A model generated the notes under the pieces. The model worked only from the letters and a program-made list of their open reading frames with translations. It ran no database searches and was not told the origin of the DNA. A stretch of 64,000 bases of DNA from Chloroflexota bacterium (GTDB lineage Bacteria; Chloroflexota; Anaerolineae; Aggregatilineales; Phototrophicaceae), in the NCBI GenBank assembly GCA_011523735.1, contig WTGB01000144.1, forward strand, positions 1 to 64,000, in the 5' to 3' direction. The translations under genes and the position numbers were made by a program. Below are positions 55,021 to 63,966 of this stretch, one piece after another (positions within the stretch are counted from its first letter, which is position 1; each line of letters starts with the position of its first letter).

Positions 55021-56118
55021 TTAGAATTGCACGATGTTGAGCAGCAGAATAGCAGGGAGAACAAAGTAGATCGCCGATATGACATGAATCCACAAGCCGG
55101 AATCATTTTCGAGCGACTTGTTGACCCATTGGCCGAAAGTATTGACCGCATAGGTCATCCACATGACTTGAATGATCGTTAACGGAAGCAGCAAGATTTC
55201 ACGATGCGAGCCATTGTATACTAAGCCAAAAAAGACATAGGCGGCATAGGCGATCATGGTGACCACGCCTAGCGGTGGATACCAGCGGGATAGTCGAGCC
55301 AAGCCGATAAGGCCGAGTACGATTCCAAAGATGCTGAACTGCGTGATGATCAGTTCACCCAGCTCGATCCAGCGGATCGCCTCGCGCCAGGCGAGCAAGT
55401 TGATATAGGTAGCCTGTGGCGGCAAATACGCGCGAACCAGCAGAAGGAGACCGCCGCAAACGCTGAGTAGTACAGCAGCCCAATACCAGCGCGGCAGCTT
55501 GGCGTAAGACAGCAGTAAAGCGAGCACTATCGCTGGCGCAAATAGTGTCACCAATGGATCATTGACCGCGCCCATGACGAAAAGGAAAAGTAGTCCGAAG
55601 GTATGCCAAGCCTTGGGTGCTGCTGCTGGTTTGATGCCTGGCCGAGGATTGGTCAACAGTATCATATCCACCAGTAGGTAGAGTAGCCAGGCGGTCACCA
55701 GTCCGGTAAGCCGCAGGCTTTGCGCTGTGCCGATCTGGCTCCAGAAGATCAGCAGGAATACCGTGATGCCCAATCCGATGCCGAGGTCTCGACGCCGGAG
55801 CAGGGTCGAGGCTAATATCATGACTACGACGGCGAGGGCAGTGGCGACCCCAGTCGTCGCCTGCTGTGATTCACTTCCTCCGGTTTGTGACCAGAATACA
55901 GGGCAAAGCGCCAACGTGAGTCCACCGGCGATTGAGGCGACGAAGCCCATTGGCCGCATACCGGCGGTGACGCCGAGAATGGCCAGCGCCAGACCGCTTG
56001 CCCGCACAAGGGGGGTGGCGCCGACGAAAAGCAGAAGCAGCCAGGCAGCGCCAGCAGCGAAGAAAGCCGGGCTCCACTGTCGCAGCAGTCGTCGCTGGCC
56101 CGCGGATAGACGCTGCAT
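55021..56118 (-). CDS. Polytopic membrane protein of unknown function
   Basis: 365 aa from ATG 56118, one base after the mrdA stop, so coupled to it; family not recognised. About 10 hydrophobic segments, no catalytic motif seen. Its place between mrdA and minC in a cell-wall and division cluster suggests a role in envelope biogenesis or elongation, but this is inference only. The frame is open to 56172 inside mrdA. Confidence 0.7.
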   Translation of the reverse strand: MQRLSAGQRRLLRQWSPAFFAAGAAWLLLLFVGATPLVRASGLALAILGVTAGMRPMGFVASIAGGLTLALCPVFWSQTGGSESQQATTGVATALAVVVMILASTLLRRRDLGIGLGITVFLLIFWSQIGTAQSLRLTGLVTAWLLYLLVDMILLTNPRPGIKPAAAPKAWHTFGLLFLFVMGAVNDPLVTLFAPAIVLALLLSYAKLPRWYWAAVLLSVCGGLLLLVRAYLPPQATYINLLAWREAIRWIELGELIITQFSIFGIVLGLIGLARLSRWYPPLGVVTMIAYAAYVFFGLVYNGSHREILLLPLTIIQVMWMTYAVNTFGQWVNKSLENDSGLWIHVISAIYFVLPAILLLNIVQF

Positions 56119-56119
56119 A

Positions 56120-58426
56120 TTATGCCTCGCTTGCGGCGGAGAAGATGTCCAGCGTACTTTCGCCCCGCTCAACTTGAAGACGATAATACTCTTCCATCAC
56201 TTTGCGAACTATCGGTAGTGCGGTAAGCGAACCCTCGCCACCGTTGTAAACGAAGGCGATGATGATGATCTCGGGGTCATCGTAAGGGGCGTATCCGGTG
56301 TACCAGGCGTGCGAGGGCCACTGACCCGGGACGCAAAGATTGAGGGGCCTGGCGACATCGTCGCAGTATTCGGCTGTGCCTGTTTTGCCTGCGACTTCGA
56401 CGAAGGGCAATTCAGCCGGTCGCGCTGTCCCGCCTTCCGCGACTACTGCAGCTCTCATACCGCGGCGAACCAATTCCAGTGAATCATGCGACACAAATGG
56501 CGGGATGTATGGTTCACTCGCTGCACGAAAACGAACGGACTGGCATACGGAACCGTTAAAGCTGTAGTTGAGGGGAATATGGATGCGATAGGTGTGCAGG
56601 TCTTCTACTCCGGGATCCGGATTCAAGTCCACCGTGTTTCTATAACCTTCCGGGTCGCAGCGATTGGGATCATTCCATTGAGAGTTCGGCTCACAGATAC
56701 AAGCCAGGCTGGATTCCCTTTTCATGAGCATATCTTCGAGGAGCAGAAGCGTTAGCTCATCATCAGGCTCCATCATGTCGCGATTAATCGTGCGCAGGAC
56801 ATGCGGTTCGAACGGTTCGATAACCTGCCGTTCTTCGTCGAGGAACTCGCGAATGATGGTCGGCTGATAGAGAACCCCGCCATTGATGGTGGCGGCGACG
56901 GAGGAGATCAATTGCAGGGGCGTTACATTCACATAACCCTGCCCGAAGGCGGCGTTGTACGTATCGCCGGTGGACCAACTCTCGCCCTCGTTACGGCGTT
57001 TCCAATCCGGGTCGGGCATGCGATTTGGGTTTTCAAAGGGCAACTCTATTCCGAGTTCGCTACCGATGCCGAAGGCAGTGCCATAGCGGAAAAGATCGTT
57101 GATGCCCAAACCGCCAGGTCGAATCGTTTGCGCGGAAAGGTTAGGGTTCCCGCCACCGATTTGATAGAAATAGACGTCACAGCTCCAGGCGATTCCATTT
57201 ATCATATTGACACGGCCATGCCCCTCCCGCAGCCAGCAGACAAATCGCTGCGAAGCGGCGCGATCGTTGGGCGCATAGCGGTTCTCCACCAGGATTTGGC
57301 CTTCGTCCAGAAGCAATGTGTTTGGGTCAATGATCTCTTCTTCCAGCACTGCGGCCGCGGTAATAACCTTCCAGACTGAGCCGGGCGGGTATTTGCTCTT
57401 TATGGTATTGTTCACAAGAGGACGCAAAGGATCATTGGCTATTTCTAGGAAATACTCTCCATCAATCGCGCGGGCAAATCGCGAATTATCATAGCTGGGA
57501 TAACTGACGAGGACGAGCACCTCGCCTGTGCGCGGATCCATGGCGATAATATTGCCTTGCCGAGACACGGTACGACCAGTAGTGGTGTTGAGTTCTTCCA
57601 ATTGATCGATGAGCGCCTGCTGCGCGAATGCCTGTAAGGCTGTATCTATAGTCAGTCGGACATTTTGACCGGGGATCGGTTCGACCTGATCAATCACTCT
57701 GACGAGCTCGCCGGCGACATCAACTTCACGCAAGACCGAGCCACGATTGCCGGCCAGTTGGCTCTCCAAATATCGCTCTAAGCCTTCGTAACCGATGCGG
57801 TCAAAAGCCGGATTATAGCCCTGCGCCCGCAGCTCAACAGCTTCCTCCGCTGGTATAGGACCCATGTAGCCGACGATATGAGTTGTCAACTGACCGGTAG
57901 GGTACTCTCTCACTGACACAGGCTCCACGTCCACACCGGGCATATAGATTCGTTCTTCAAGTATCTGCATCGCGGCTAACTGGGGCACGTCTTGGGCGAC
58001 GATGACCGGGCTAAACGGCTCGATACCGGCGCTTTCTTCGACAATTTCTTGGAGACTGCGAAGGAATTGACTCGACTGTTCGGCGATTTCTCGCGTAGGC
58101 GGAACGCCAACCAAAGCGGATAGTCGGTTATATACCGCTAGCTCCTCTTCTTCCCCCGCTGGCAACTGCGCCGGTATGATAGTGACGTTGAAAGCGGGCA
58201 CATTGAACGCGAGCCGTCGATCATAGCGATCAAAGATTGCGCCGCGGCGTGCAGCGATAGGCAAGGTCTTTAGCCGGTTTCGGTTCGCCTCTACCTGAAA
58301 TTCATTGTGCTGCAGGATTTGCAGCTCATACATGCGGATGCCAAAAATGAGAAAGACTGCGAAAATCACCGCTTGGAAAAACGTAAGGCGCCAGGTCTGA
58401 AATGGGATTAACCGGTTGGATTTCAC
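56120..58426 (-). CDS. mrdA: Penicillin-binding protein 2 (elongasome transpeptidase)
   Basis: 768 aa, longer than the usual ~630. One N-terminal membrane anchor (residues ~12-32), a pedestal domain, then the transpeptidase: S-x-x-K in 'SKYPPGSVWKVITAAA', S-x-D in 'IAWSCDVYFYQIG' and K-T-G in 'VAGKTGTAEYCD'. GTG 58426 is chosen because it overlaps the mreD stop as GTGA. An insertion of ~70 residues between the transpeptidase core blocks contains four cysteines (around 56530-56730). Cross-links peptidoglycan with RodA. Confidence 0.93.
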   Translation of the reverse strand: MKSNRLIPFQTWRLTFFQAVIFAVFLIFGIRMYELQILQHNEFQVEANRNRLKTLPIAARRGAIFDRYDRRLAFNVPAFNVTIIPAQLPAGEEEELAVYNRLSALVGVPPTREIAEQSSQFLRSLQEIVEESAGIEPFSPVIVAQDVPQLAAMQILEERIYMPGVDVEPVSVREYPTGQLTTHIVGYMGPIPAEEAVELRAQGYNPAFDRIGYEGLERYLESQLAGNRGSVLREVDVAGELVRVIDQVEPIPGQNVRLTIDTALQAFAQQALIDQLEELNTTTGRTVSRQGNIIAMDPRTGEVLVLVSYPSYDNSRFARAIDGEYFLEIANDPLRPLVNNTIKSKYPPGSVWKVITAAAVLEEEIIDPNTLLLDEGQILVENRYAPNDRAASQRFVCWLREGHGRVNMINGIAWSCDVYFYQIGGGNPNLSAQTIRPGGLGINDLFRYGTAFGIGSELGIELPFENPNRMPDPDWKRRNEGESWSTGDTYNAAFGQGYVNVTPLQLISSVAATINGGVLYQPTIIREFLDEERQVIEPFEPHVLRTINRDMMEPDDELTLLLLEDMLMKRESSLACICEPNSQWNDPNRCDPEGYRNTVDLNPDPGVEDLHTYRIHIPLNYSFNGSVCQSVRFRAASEPYIPPFVSHDSLELVRRGMRAAVVAEGGTARPAELPFVEVAGKTGTAEYCDDVARPLNLCVPGQWPSHAWYTGYAPYDDPEIIIIAFVYNGGEGSLTALPIVRKVMEEYYRLQVERGESTLDIFSAASEA

Positions 58427-59010
58427 TCTTCCGCCCTTGAAGCAGACCCTTGTATCAAACTTTGTGGCGCAATCTGCAATCCGCCTTCTAACCGATGCTG
58501 CAATAGCCGCACGACGACATACACCGGCATCACTGCTAAGAGATTCAGAAGTATCGTTGGGATCAGAACGAGGCGCGTGACGGTCAGCACTTCGTAGGTA
58601 TTGCCAAGGATTGCCAAGGCGAATAGCGTGTAGGTCGTCAAAAACAAAGTAGCCAGGGGCGTGACAGCGATCAGGAACATCAAGCGCACGCGAAACAATT
58701 GCCGAGCGACGCCATTGACGGCAAACGCAATAAGAATAAGGGCAACCGAAGTTGCACCAATTGGCAGAATCGACAGCAGGTCTAGGGCGAGCCCACCGAC
58801 GAAAGCCCATACGAGGCTCTCTGTCAATTCTGCGTGGATGGACCAGCAGATTACAAAAAGCATGACGAGATTAAGCTGACCGCGGGTATTGTTGAGTACT
58901 GGGGTGATGTTGCTTAAAAGCGCGATCAAGAAATCGATGACATGCGGGACCATACTAGCCATCAACGCGGCTGACAAGCCAAGAATAGGGATCGAAAGGT
59001 AGCGCCCCAT
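58423..59010 (-). CDS. mreD: Rod shape-determining protein MreD
   Basis: 195 aa, five to six hydrophobic segments, MreD signature region 'LVWAFVGGLALDLLSILPIG'. Links MreC to the wall synthesis machinery. Follows mreC without a gap and shares GTGA with mrdA, so translationally coupled. Confidence 0.92.
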   Translation of the reverse strand: MGRYLSIPILGLSAALMASMVPHVIDFLIALLSNITPVLNNTRGQLNLVMLFVICWSIHAELTESLVWAFVGGLALDLLSILPIGATSVALILIAFAVNGVARQLFRVRLMFLIAVTPLATLFLTTYTLFALAILGNTYEVLTVTRLVLIPTILLNLLAVMPVYVVVRLLQHRLEGGLQIAPQSLIQGSASRAEE

Positions 59011-59862
59011 TTAGTTGTCGTCCATTTGCTCAAAAACCGTCAGATCTATCGGTTCAAAGCCTGTGATGACCAAAACGAATTCGAGTGTTTCGAAGTCGAT
59101 TAAGCTACGGACTTCGGCTTCCTGAAATAGTTCAAACTCAAACTGCCGGACGCTTGTTACTTGGCCGACCAGGATATCGGCGGGGAAATTGCCGCCCAAG
59201 CCCGATGTGATGACAAGATCCCCTTGCCGGATTTCTTCATCCAAATCGACCATGGTCAAACGCAATACACCGGAGGCTTGGCCAATGATGCTTCCGTGCG
59301 CGCGCGTCGCTTGCAGGCGTGAACTCACGGCGCTGTTTTCGTCATTTATCAATTGAACCTGAGCGGCATTGGCGCTGACACGGATGATGCGCCCGACCAA
59401 TCCTAAGTCTGTTGCCACTGGCATGCCAATCGCAACACCATCACGCGTTCCCCGATTGATAACGATCGCGCGCGCGATCCCAGTTTGCTCGACAGCAACA
59501 ACATCCGCTGTCAAAAAGTCTTGATCTTCAAGGGCGGATGTGTAATTCAACAGGCTGATCAAGCGCTCATAGTCGCTGGCAACTTCCCGCAACTGGATGG
59601 ATTCCACTTGTCGCCGGGCAAGTTGCTCCTCCAACTCCGCTATTCGCGCGCGCAACTGACCCAGATTATTCAGATCGTCGATGGCCGCATTGATAGATAG
59701 CGACAGCCTGTTCAGCAGTCTAGAAAGTCCGTTTAGGGGAGTTGCGACGACATCTTCCGCGGGCGCTAGGACGCCGGTGATGCTCAAGAGAATTAACCCG
59801 CCGCAAAGGCCAAGCGCCAAAAGCAACAGCAGAACGCGGCTTGGACGCCCTAGCGATCTCAC
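59011..59862 (-). CDS. mreC: Rod shape-determining protein MreC
   Basis: 283 aa. One N-terminal membrane helix (~12-32), a coiled coil (residues ~55-90, 'LRARIAELEEQLARRQVESI'), then the beta-barrel periplasmic domain with 'GVAIGMPVATDLGLVGRIIR' and 'GDLVITSGLGGNFPADILVG'. Activates PBP2/RodA. Next gene after mreB with a 117-base gap containing a small hairpin. Confidence 0.94.
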   Translation of the reverse strand: MRSLGRPSRVLLLLLALGLCGGLILLSITGVLAPAEDVVATPLNGLSRLLNRLSLSINAAIDDLNNLGQLRARIAELEEQLARRQVESIQLREVASDYERLISLLNYTSALEDQDFLTADVVAVEQTGIARAIVINRGTRDGVAIGMPVATDLGLVGRIIRVSANAAQVQLINDENSAVSSRLQATRAHGSIIGQASGVLRLTMVDLDEEIRQGDLVITSGLGGNFPADILVGQVTSVRQFEFELFQEAEVRSLIDFETLEFVLVITGFEPIDLTVFEQMDDN

Positions 59863-59915
59863 ACGCTAGTCCTCGTGTTAGTTGATTTCAATCTATCTTA
59901 TCACACTTCAGTTTG

Positions 59916-59931
59916 AAGCCTTGAGAGGCTT
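59916..59931 (-). other. Small stem-loop between mreB and mreC
   Basis: AAGCCT-TGAG-AGGCTT, a perfect 6-bp stem with a 4-base loop. No T-run on the minus strand. Could modulate mreC expression relative to mreB; weak evidence. Confidence 0.3.
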
Positions 59932-59979
59932 GTGCGGGAAGGATCAACGCGTTCAGCAGCAAGTGACAGTTCGTTACGC

Positions 59980-61041
59980 TCAATGTCGGGTGCTTCCGCG
60001 TTCGGGTCCAGTCAGCAAGCGGCGCAAGTTGTTGTAATCTTCCAGCACACGGCCTGCGCCTCGCGCCACGCAGGTCATGGCGTCGTCAGCCAGCCAGGCG
60101 CGGATGTTTACTTCCTCGCGCAGTCTTTCGCCCAGACCGCGCAATTGCCCCCCGCCGCCAGCGATTGTAATGCCGCCTTCCATCAGATCTGCCACCAACT
60201 CTGGCGGCGAATCATCGAGGGCGTCTTTCACTGTGTCTAATATGATGCTAACTGAACCGCCGATTGCCTCTCGAATTTCTATCGAACTCACTTCAACGGA
60301 GTCGGGCAGGCCCGTTGTCAGGTTTCTCCCTTTGACCATATAGGTTCGCTCTTGTGGGAGCGGGTAAGCCGAGCCGATATCGATCTTGGCTTTTTCCGCC
60401 GTCGGCTCACCGATCAACAGATTATGTTTATTGCGCAGGTGTTGAACGATATCTTCGTCCATTTCGTCACCGGCGACGCGTATAGAACGGCTGATGACTA
60501 TACCGCCTAGTGAAAACAAGGCGACCTCCGTCGTGCCGCCACCGATATCGACGACCATGCTGCCACGCGTTTCTAGGACGGGCAGATTTGCCCCAATGGC
60601 GGCTGCGACTGGTTCTTCAATGAGATGCGCTTCACGGGCGCCAGCGTCCAAGGTCGCCTCGATAACAGCGCGCTTCTCTACCTCGGTGACGCCGCTCGGA
60701 ATACCAACCACGACACGCGGCCGGGGCACTGGCACCCAACTTTGCTCATGCGCCTTCTTGATGAGATAATCCAGCATGCGCGCTGTGATTTCGTACTCGC
60801 TGATTACGCCGTCGCGCAATGGGCGAACGATCAAAATGTCTTTGGGATTCTTGCTCCACATTTCTTTCGCGCGCGCGCCGACTTCGATCGGAGAACGCGT
60901 CTTGCGGTCGATGGCGACAAAGGAAGGTTCGTTTATCACGATTCCCTTGCCCCGAACGTAAACCAAGGTATACGCAGTACCCAGATCTATGCCGATGTCG
61001 AGCGAAAAAAGCCCGAACAAGAAATCTAAGGGACTTAGCAC
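59980..61041 (-). CDS. mreB: Rod shape-determining actin homologue MreB
   Basis: 353 aa. Phosphate loop 1 'DIGIDLGTAYTLVYVRGKG', 'NEPSFVAID', phosphate 2 'MVVDIGGGTTEVALFSLGG' and adenosine motif 'GGITIAGGGGQLRGLGER'. Bacterial actin that guides lateral wall synthesis. First gene of the mre-mrd-min-rodA stretch, with an extended -10 promoter 34 bases upstream. Confidence 0.97.
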   Translation of the reverse strand: MLSPLDFLFGLFSLDIGIDLGTAYTLVYVRGKGIVINEPSFVAIDRKTRSPIEVGARAKEMWSKNPKDILIVRPLRDGVISEYEITARMLDYLIKKAHEQSWVPVPRPRVVVGIPSGVTEVEKRAVIEATLDAGAREAHLIEEPVAAAIGANLPVLETRGSMVVDIGGGTTEVALFSLGGIVISRSIRVAGDEMDEDIVQHLRNKHNLLIGEPTAEKAKIDIGSAYPLPQERTYMVKGRNLTTGLPDSVEVSSIEIREAIGGSVSIILDTVKDALDDSPPELVADLMEGGITIAGGGGQLRGLGERLREEVNIRAWLADDAMTCVARGAGRVLEDYNNLRRLLTGPERGSTRH

Positions 61042-61074
61042 TATGTAATCCTCGACGTGATGCGTACGCCGCGC

Positions 61075-61083
61075 ATTATATCA
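61075..61083 (-). promoter_or_regulatory. mreB promoter, extended -10 (TGATATAAT)
   Basis: Minus strand TGA-TATAAT, 34 bases before the mreB ATG; the -35 is weak, which an extended -10 tolerates. Confidence 0.55.
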
Positions 61084-61233
61084 CAACAAGGCATAATCAA
61101 ATATTAACCAAAATCAATGCAACACAAACATTCTTGTTTAATTTATCCGATAAATCAAAATATATCACTTAATCTCTTATATTTCTCAAGATTGGGTGCT
61201 GTATCCTTTTTGATTGAAACAGAAAACTTTAAC

Positions 61234-61260
61234 ACCGAGAACATCGAGAGCGCCGAGGAT
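61234..61260. repeat. Three degenerate 9-bp tandem units
   Basis: ACCGAGAAC, ATCGAGAGC and GCCGAGGAT share NNCGAGNNN. Resembles the ACACAGAG-type short repeats seen between genes in some environmental bacteria (from memory); too short for more. Confidence 0.35.
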
Positions 61261-61551
61261 GAAGGGCACGGCTTTGTTTTCTCGACAGTACGGACAAAGT
61301 AATGAGAGAATATGGCAAAATGAAGAGATGGGCAAAATGGTGGAAAATACTGTAGAGGCGAGGCTTGTGCCGCCCGCGCAGGCCATCCAATACAGATCAT
61401 TTTTTCGCAGGACTGACTTGGAACTACTTCCATGCACTCGATGATTAAAAAATGAATTTCAACTGATTTCAATACATTAGCCTAACATGAGGGCAGGGGA
61501 TTATGATGGAGATAGCATGAGAGTCGTCGGGTATTCGTTGGAATATGCGCA

Positions 61552-62955
61552 GTGATTGCTGAAAGTGTATTACAGACTATCGAGCATACCAGCGTCTTTT
61601 CAGAGACGGGGTCGGTTGTCGTTGCGGTTTCAGGAGGTTGCGATTCTGTCGCCTTGCTTCATGTTTTGCATTCATTGCAGGCGCGGCTGGAAGTGGACCT
61701 GCATGTTGCATCGCTAGACCACGGTATCCGCGGTGAGGCGGGGCAGCACGACGTCAACTTCGTCCGCAGCTTGGCTCAGCGCTGGAAATTGCCATACACG
61801 GCGCAGCGCGCTGAGGTACCCAAATTGGCGCGAGAATGGGGTATTGGTCTTGAGGCAGCGGCGCGGCGCGCGCGCTATGACTTCCTTGCCTGCGTGGCGC
61901 GACAACAGGGGAGCAGTTGCGTCGCCGTCGGGCATCATGCGCAGGACCAGGCAGAAACCATGCTTATGCACATTGTCCGCGGCAGCGGCGCTCGCGGGCT
62001 CGGTGGGATGCGGACAATATCACCCATGCCTTTTCATCCAGCCATCACGCTTTTCCGGCCTTTACTTTCCCTTGCGCGGGAGCAGTTGGAAGCTTACTGC
62101 GCAGCGCACAATCTTGCATATCGGCACGATGAAACCAATGAGGATACGACATTCCGTCGTAATTATCTGCGACATGAGATCCTCGAAAGGCTTGAGCGAT
62201 TGAATCCCGATATGCTTGGCGCATTCGGCCGTCTCGCTGAATCTATTGCAGTCGACGAGGATTTTTTCGCTGAATTGCTCGAGACGCAGCTAATGCCCGC
62301 CGTCGATAAATTCGAGGGCGTCTGGCGTATTGGCAAACAGGCGTTTTTCGAAATGCATCCGGCGCTGCAACGGCGTCTGCTGCGGGAGGCCTTTCGCCGA
62401 CTAGGGGATGAGTTCACCGGCTTGTCGCATCATGTGACGCTAGATCTTATTACTTGGGCGAAGAGCGCGCGCCCTGGCACCAAGCGCGATGGCGGCGCAT
62501 CGATAGAGTTGTATATGGACTATGACGATCTGTGGATTCTGAGAAAAGGCAGCCAAATGATGCAGTCGGATTATCGTTTGATTCCCCGCGATACCGATGC
62601 CAGTATTACTCCATCGGCGCCCTATAAGCGGCATGGCCTAAGTATTTCGATCGCGGATTCATCCACAAGCTTTAGCCATAGCAATGATGTCGTGCTGAAG
62701 GCTGAATGTGATGTGCGTTTGCGGACGCGGCGCCCGGGCGACCGCTTCAAGCCAAAAGGCATGGGCGGCCAATCCCGCAAGCTCAAGAATTGGATGATTG
62801 ATCGTAAGGTACCGCGCTATGTTCGTGATCGCATCCCGCTGGTCACTGCCGATGGCGATGTCATTGCGATTTGCTTGGGCGAGACATGGCACCTGGCTGA
62901 AACCGATCCGGCAGCGGCATCAGAAGTTCCTTCGTATGTCCTAAACCTCCTGTAG
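61552..62955 (+). CDS. tilS: tRNA(Ile)-lysidine synthetase
   Basis: 467 aa. The PP-loop ATP motif is 'VVAVSGGCDSVALLHVL' (S-G-G-x-D-S, residues 27-32). 'ASLDHGIRGEAGQHDVNFV' and 'GHHAQDQAETMLMHIVRGSG' are TilS blocks, and the C-terminal domain ends with 'RTRRPGDRFKPKGMGGQS' and 'KLKNWMIDRKVPRYVRDRIP'. Makes lysidine at tRNA-Ile2 position 34, essential for AUA decoding. Start is GTG 61552. Confidence 0.95.
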   Translation: MIAESVLQTIEHTSVFSETGSVVVAVSGGCDSVALLHVLHSLQARLEVDLHVASLDHGIRGEAGQHDVNFVRSLAQRWKLPYTAQRAEVPKLAREWGIGLEAAARRARYDFLACVARQQGSSCVAVGHHAQDQAETMLMHIVRGSGARGLGGMRTISPMPFHPAITLFRPLLSLAREQLEAYCAAHNLAYRHDETNEDTTFRRNYLRHEILERLERLNPDMLGAFGRLAESIAVDEDFFAELLETQLMPAVDKFEGVWRIGKQAFFEMHPALQRRLLREAFRRLGDEFTGLSHHVTLDLITWAKSARPGTKRDGGASIELYMDYDDLWILRKGSQMMQSDYRLIPRDTDASITPSAPYKRHGLSISIADSSTSFSHSNDVVLKAECDVRLRTRRPGDRFKPKGMGGQSRKLKNWMIDRKVPRYVRDRIPLVTADGDVIAICLGETWHLAETDPAAASEVPSYVLNLL

Positions 62956-63001
62956 GTGTTGCATTCTGCGCCATATGCTTTGGCGCATTAGCAAGCGCCG
63001 A

Positions 63002-63010
63002 TGCTATAAT
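63002..63010 (+). promoter_or_regulatory. Extended -10 (TGCTATAAT) before the response-regulator gene
   Basis: TGC followed by a perfect TATAAT, 35 bases before the ATG; no clear -35. A hairpin TGCGCC/GGCGCA (62967-62987) after tilS, without a T-run, precedes it. Confidence 0.55.
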
Positions 63011-63045
63011 GTAAATACATTCGCCTTTCAAGTTCGACGGTCGAA

Positions 63046-63891
63046 ATGTCTGAGAGACAGTTGATGCGGCTTCTGCTTGTCGACTACGATGGTGTCAATC
63101 GATATACCGTAAGTAAAGCCTTGCAGCGCGTGGGCTATATGGTCACGGAAGCGGACAGCGCCGAAGCGGCTCTTGAACAATACGCCAAGGGTGACTTTGA
63201 CCTTATCCTGTCCGAGATTACCTTGCCGGGAATAAGTGGCATTGAACTGCTGCAAAGATTCAAGAATCAATCGAATGATGCTATCGTCATTCTTATGACC
63301 GATGAGGTAACTGTCGAAGAAGCAATACAGGCTCTGCGCTGCGGCGCAACGGACCTGCTGATTAAACCCTATTCCAGCGAAGATATTCGCGAAAGTGTTG
63401 AACGCGGTATCGAAAGCGCGCGCAGTTTGAGGCGCCGCCGCCGCCTGCTTGATACAATCGAGCGCAATGTTACGGAATTGGCGCGCGAAGTATCGATTGC
63501 TACGGTAGACAGCGGCGAGGACGAGTTCAACAGCGGCGCCGCGCCGAGGCGGGCTGGAACAGCATTGCCTGGCAATGTCATCAGCTTAGGCTCCCTGGCA
63601 ATCTTGCCCGGCAAATATCAGATTGCCGTGGGGGACAATGCGATCAGCCTGACGCCAACAGAATTCGACTTGCTTTTATATCTTGCAGCCAATCGCAATC
63701 GCGTAGCCACATGCCAGGAATTGGTGCGGGAAGTTCGCGGGTATCAAACTGATGAGGTGGAAGCCCGTGAAGTTATCCGTCCACATGTCAGCAACCTGCG
63801 CCGGAAACTCCGAGGCTTGGGCGAGATAGACCTCATCGTTAATGTGCGTGGTGTTGGTTACTGCCTCGGTGAGATTCCCGAGGGCGGCTGA
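63046..63891 (+). CDS. OmpR/PhoB-type regulator with degenerate receiver domain
   Basis: 281 aa. Residues ~7-120 are a receiver-like domain: 'LLLVDYDGVNRYTVSKAL', 'DLILSEITLPGISGIELL', 'IVILMTDEVTV' and 'TDLLIKPYSSED'. Compared with PhoB, the phospho-acceptor Asp position is E57 and the second residue of the acidic pair is Y14; Thr and Lys are kept. A ~70-residue basic linker follows, then a winged helix ('ISLTPTEFDLLLYLAANRNR', 'HVSNLRRKLRGLGE', 'VNVRGVGYCLGE'). It is probably not controlled by ordinary phosphorylation. No sensor kinase is in the window. Confidence 0.88.
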   Translation: MSERQLMRLLLVDYDGVNRYTVSKALQRVGYMVTEADSAEAALEQYAKGDFDLILSEITLPGISGIELLQRFKNQSNDAIVILMTDEVTVEEAIQALRCGATDLLIKPYSSEDIRESVERGIESARSLRRRRRLLDTIERNVTELAREVSIATVDSGEDEFNSGAAPRRAGTALPGNVISLGSLAILPGKYQIAVGDNAISLTPTEFDLLLYLAANRNRVATCQELVREVRGYQTDEVEAREVIRPHVSNLRRKLRGLGEIDLIVNVRGVGYCLGEIPEGG

Positions 63892-63966
63892 TTCTCATCC
63901 CTAGTTCCATACCATTATGTTATGATTCTGCGCTGTTGTCTTGCTGTTTGGTGGGTCGGAGTTAGC

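Larger units (their letters stand above)
61042..61551. other. AT-rich intergenic region between mreB and tilS
   Basis: No gene supported; small open frames inside lack family resemblance and ribosome sites. It holds the mreB promoter (61075-61083), an AT-rich stretch at ~61090-61190, three 9-bp degenerate units at 61234-61260 and two GGCAAAATG copies near 61314-61340. Base composition is clearly lower in GC than the surrounding genes. Confidence 0.5.

Noticed and set aside
58427-58810. 128-residue N-terminal extension of PBP2
   Set aside because: It is a shadow of mreD; the GTGA overlap at 58423-58426 marks the real start.
61234-61260. Short tandem units as a CRISPR remnant
   Set aside because: Units are 9 bp, degenerate and have no spacers.
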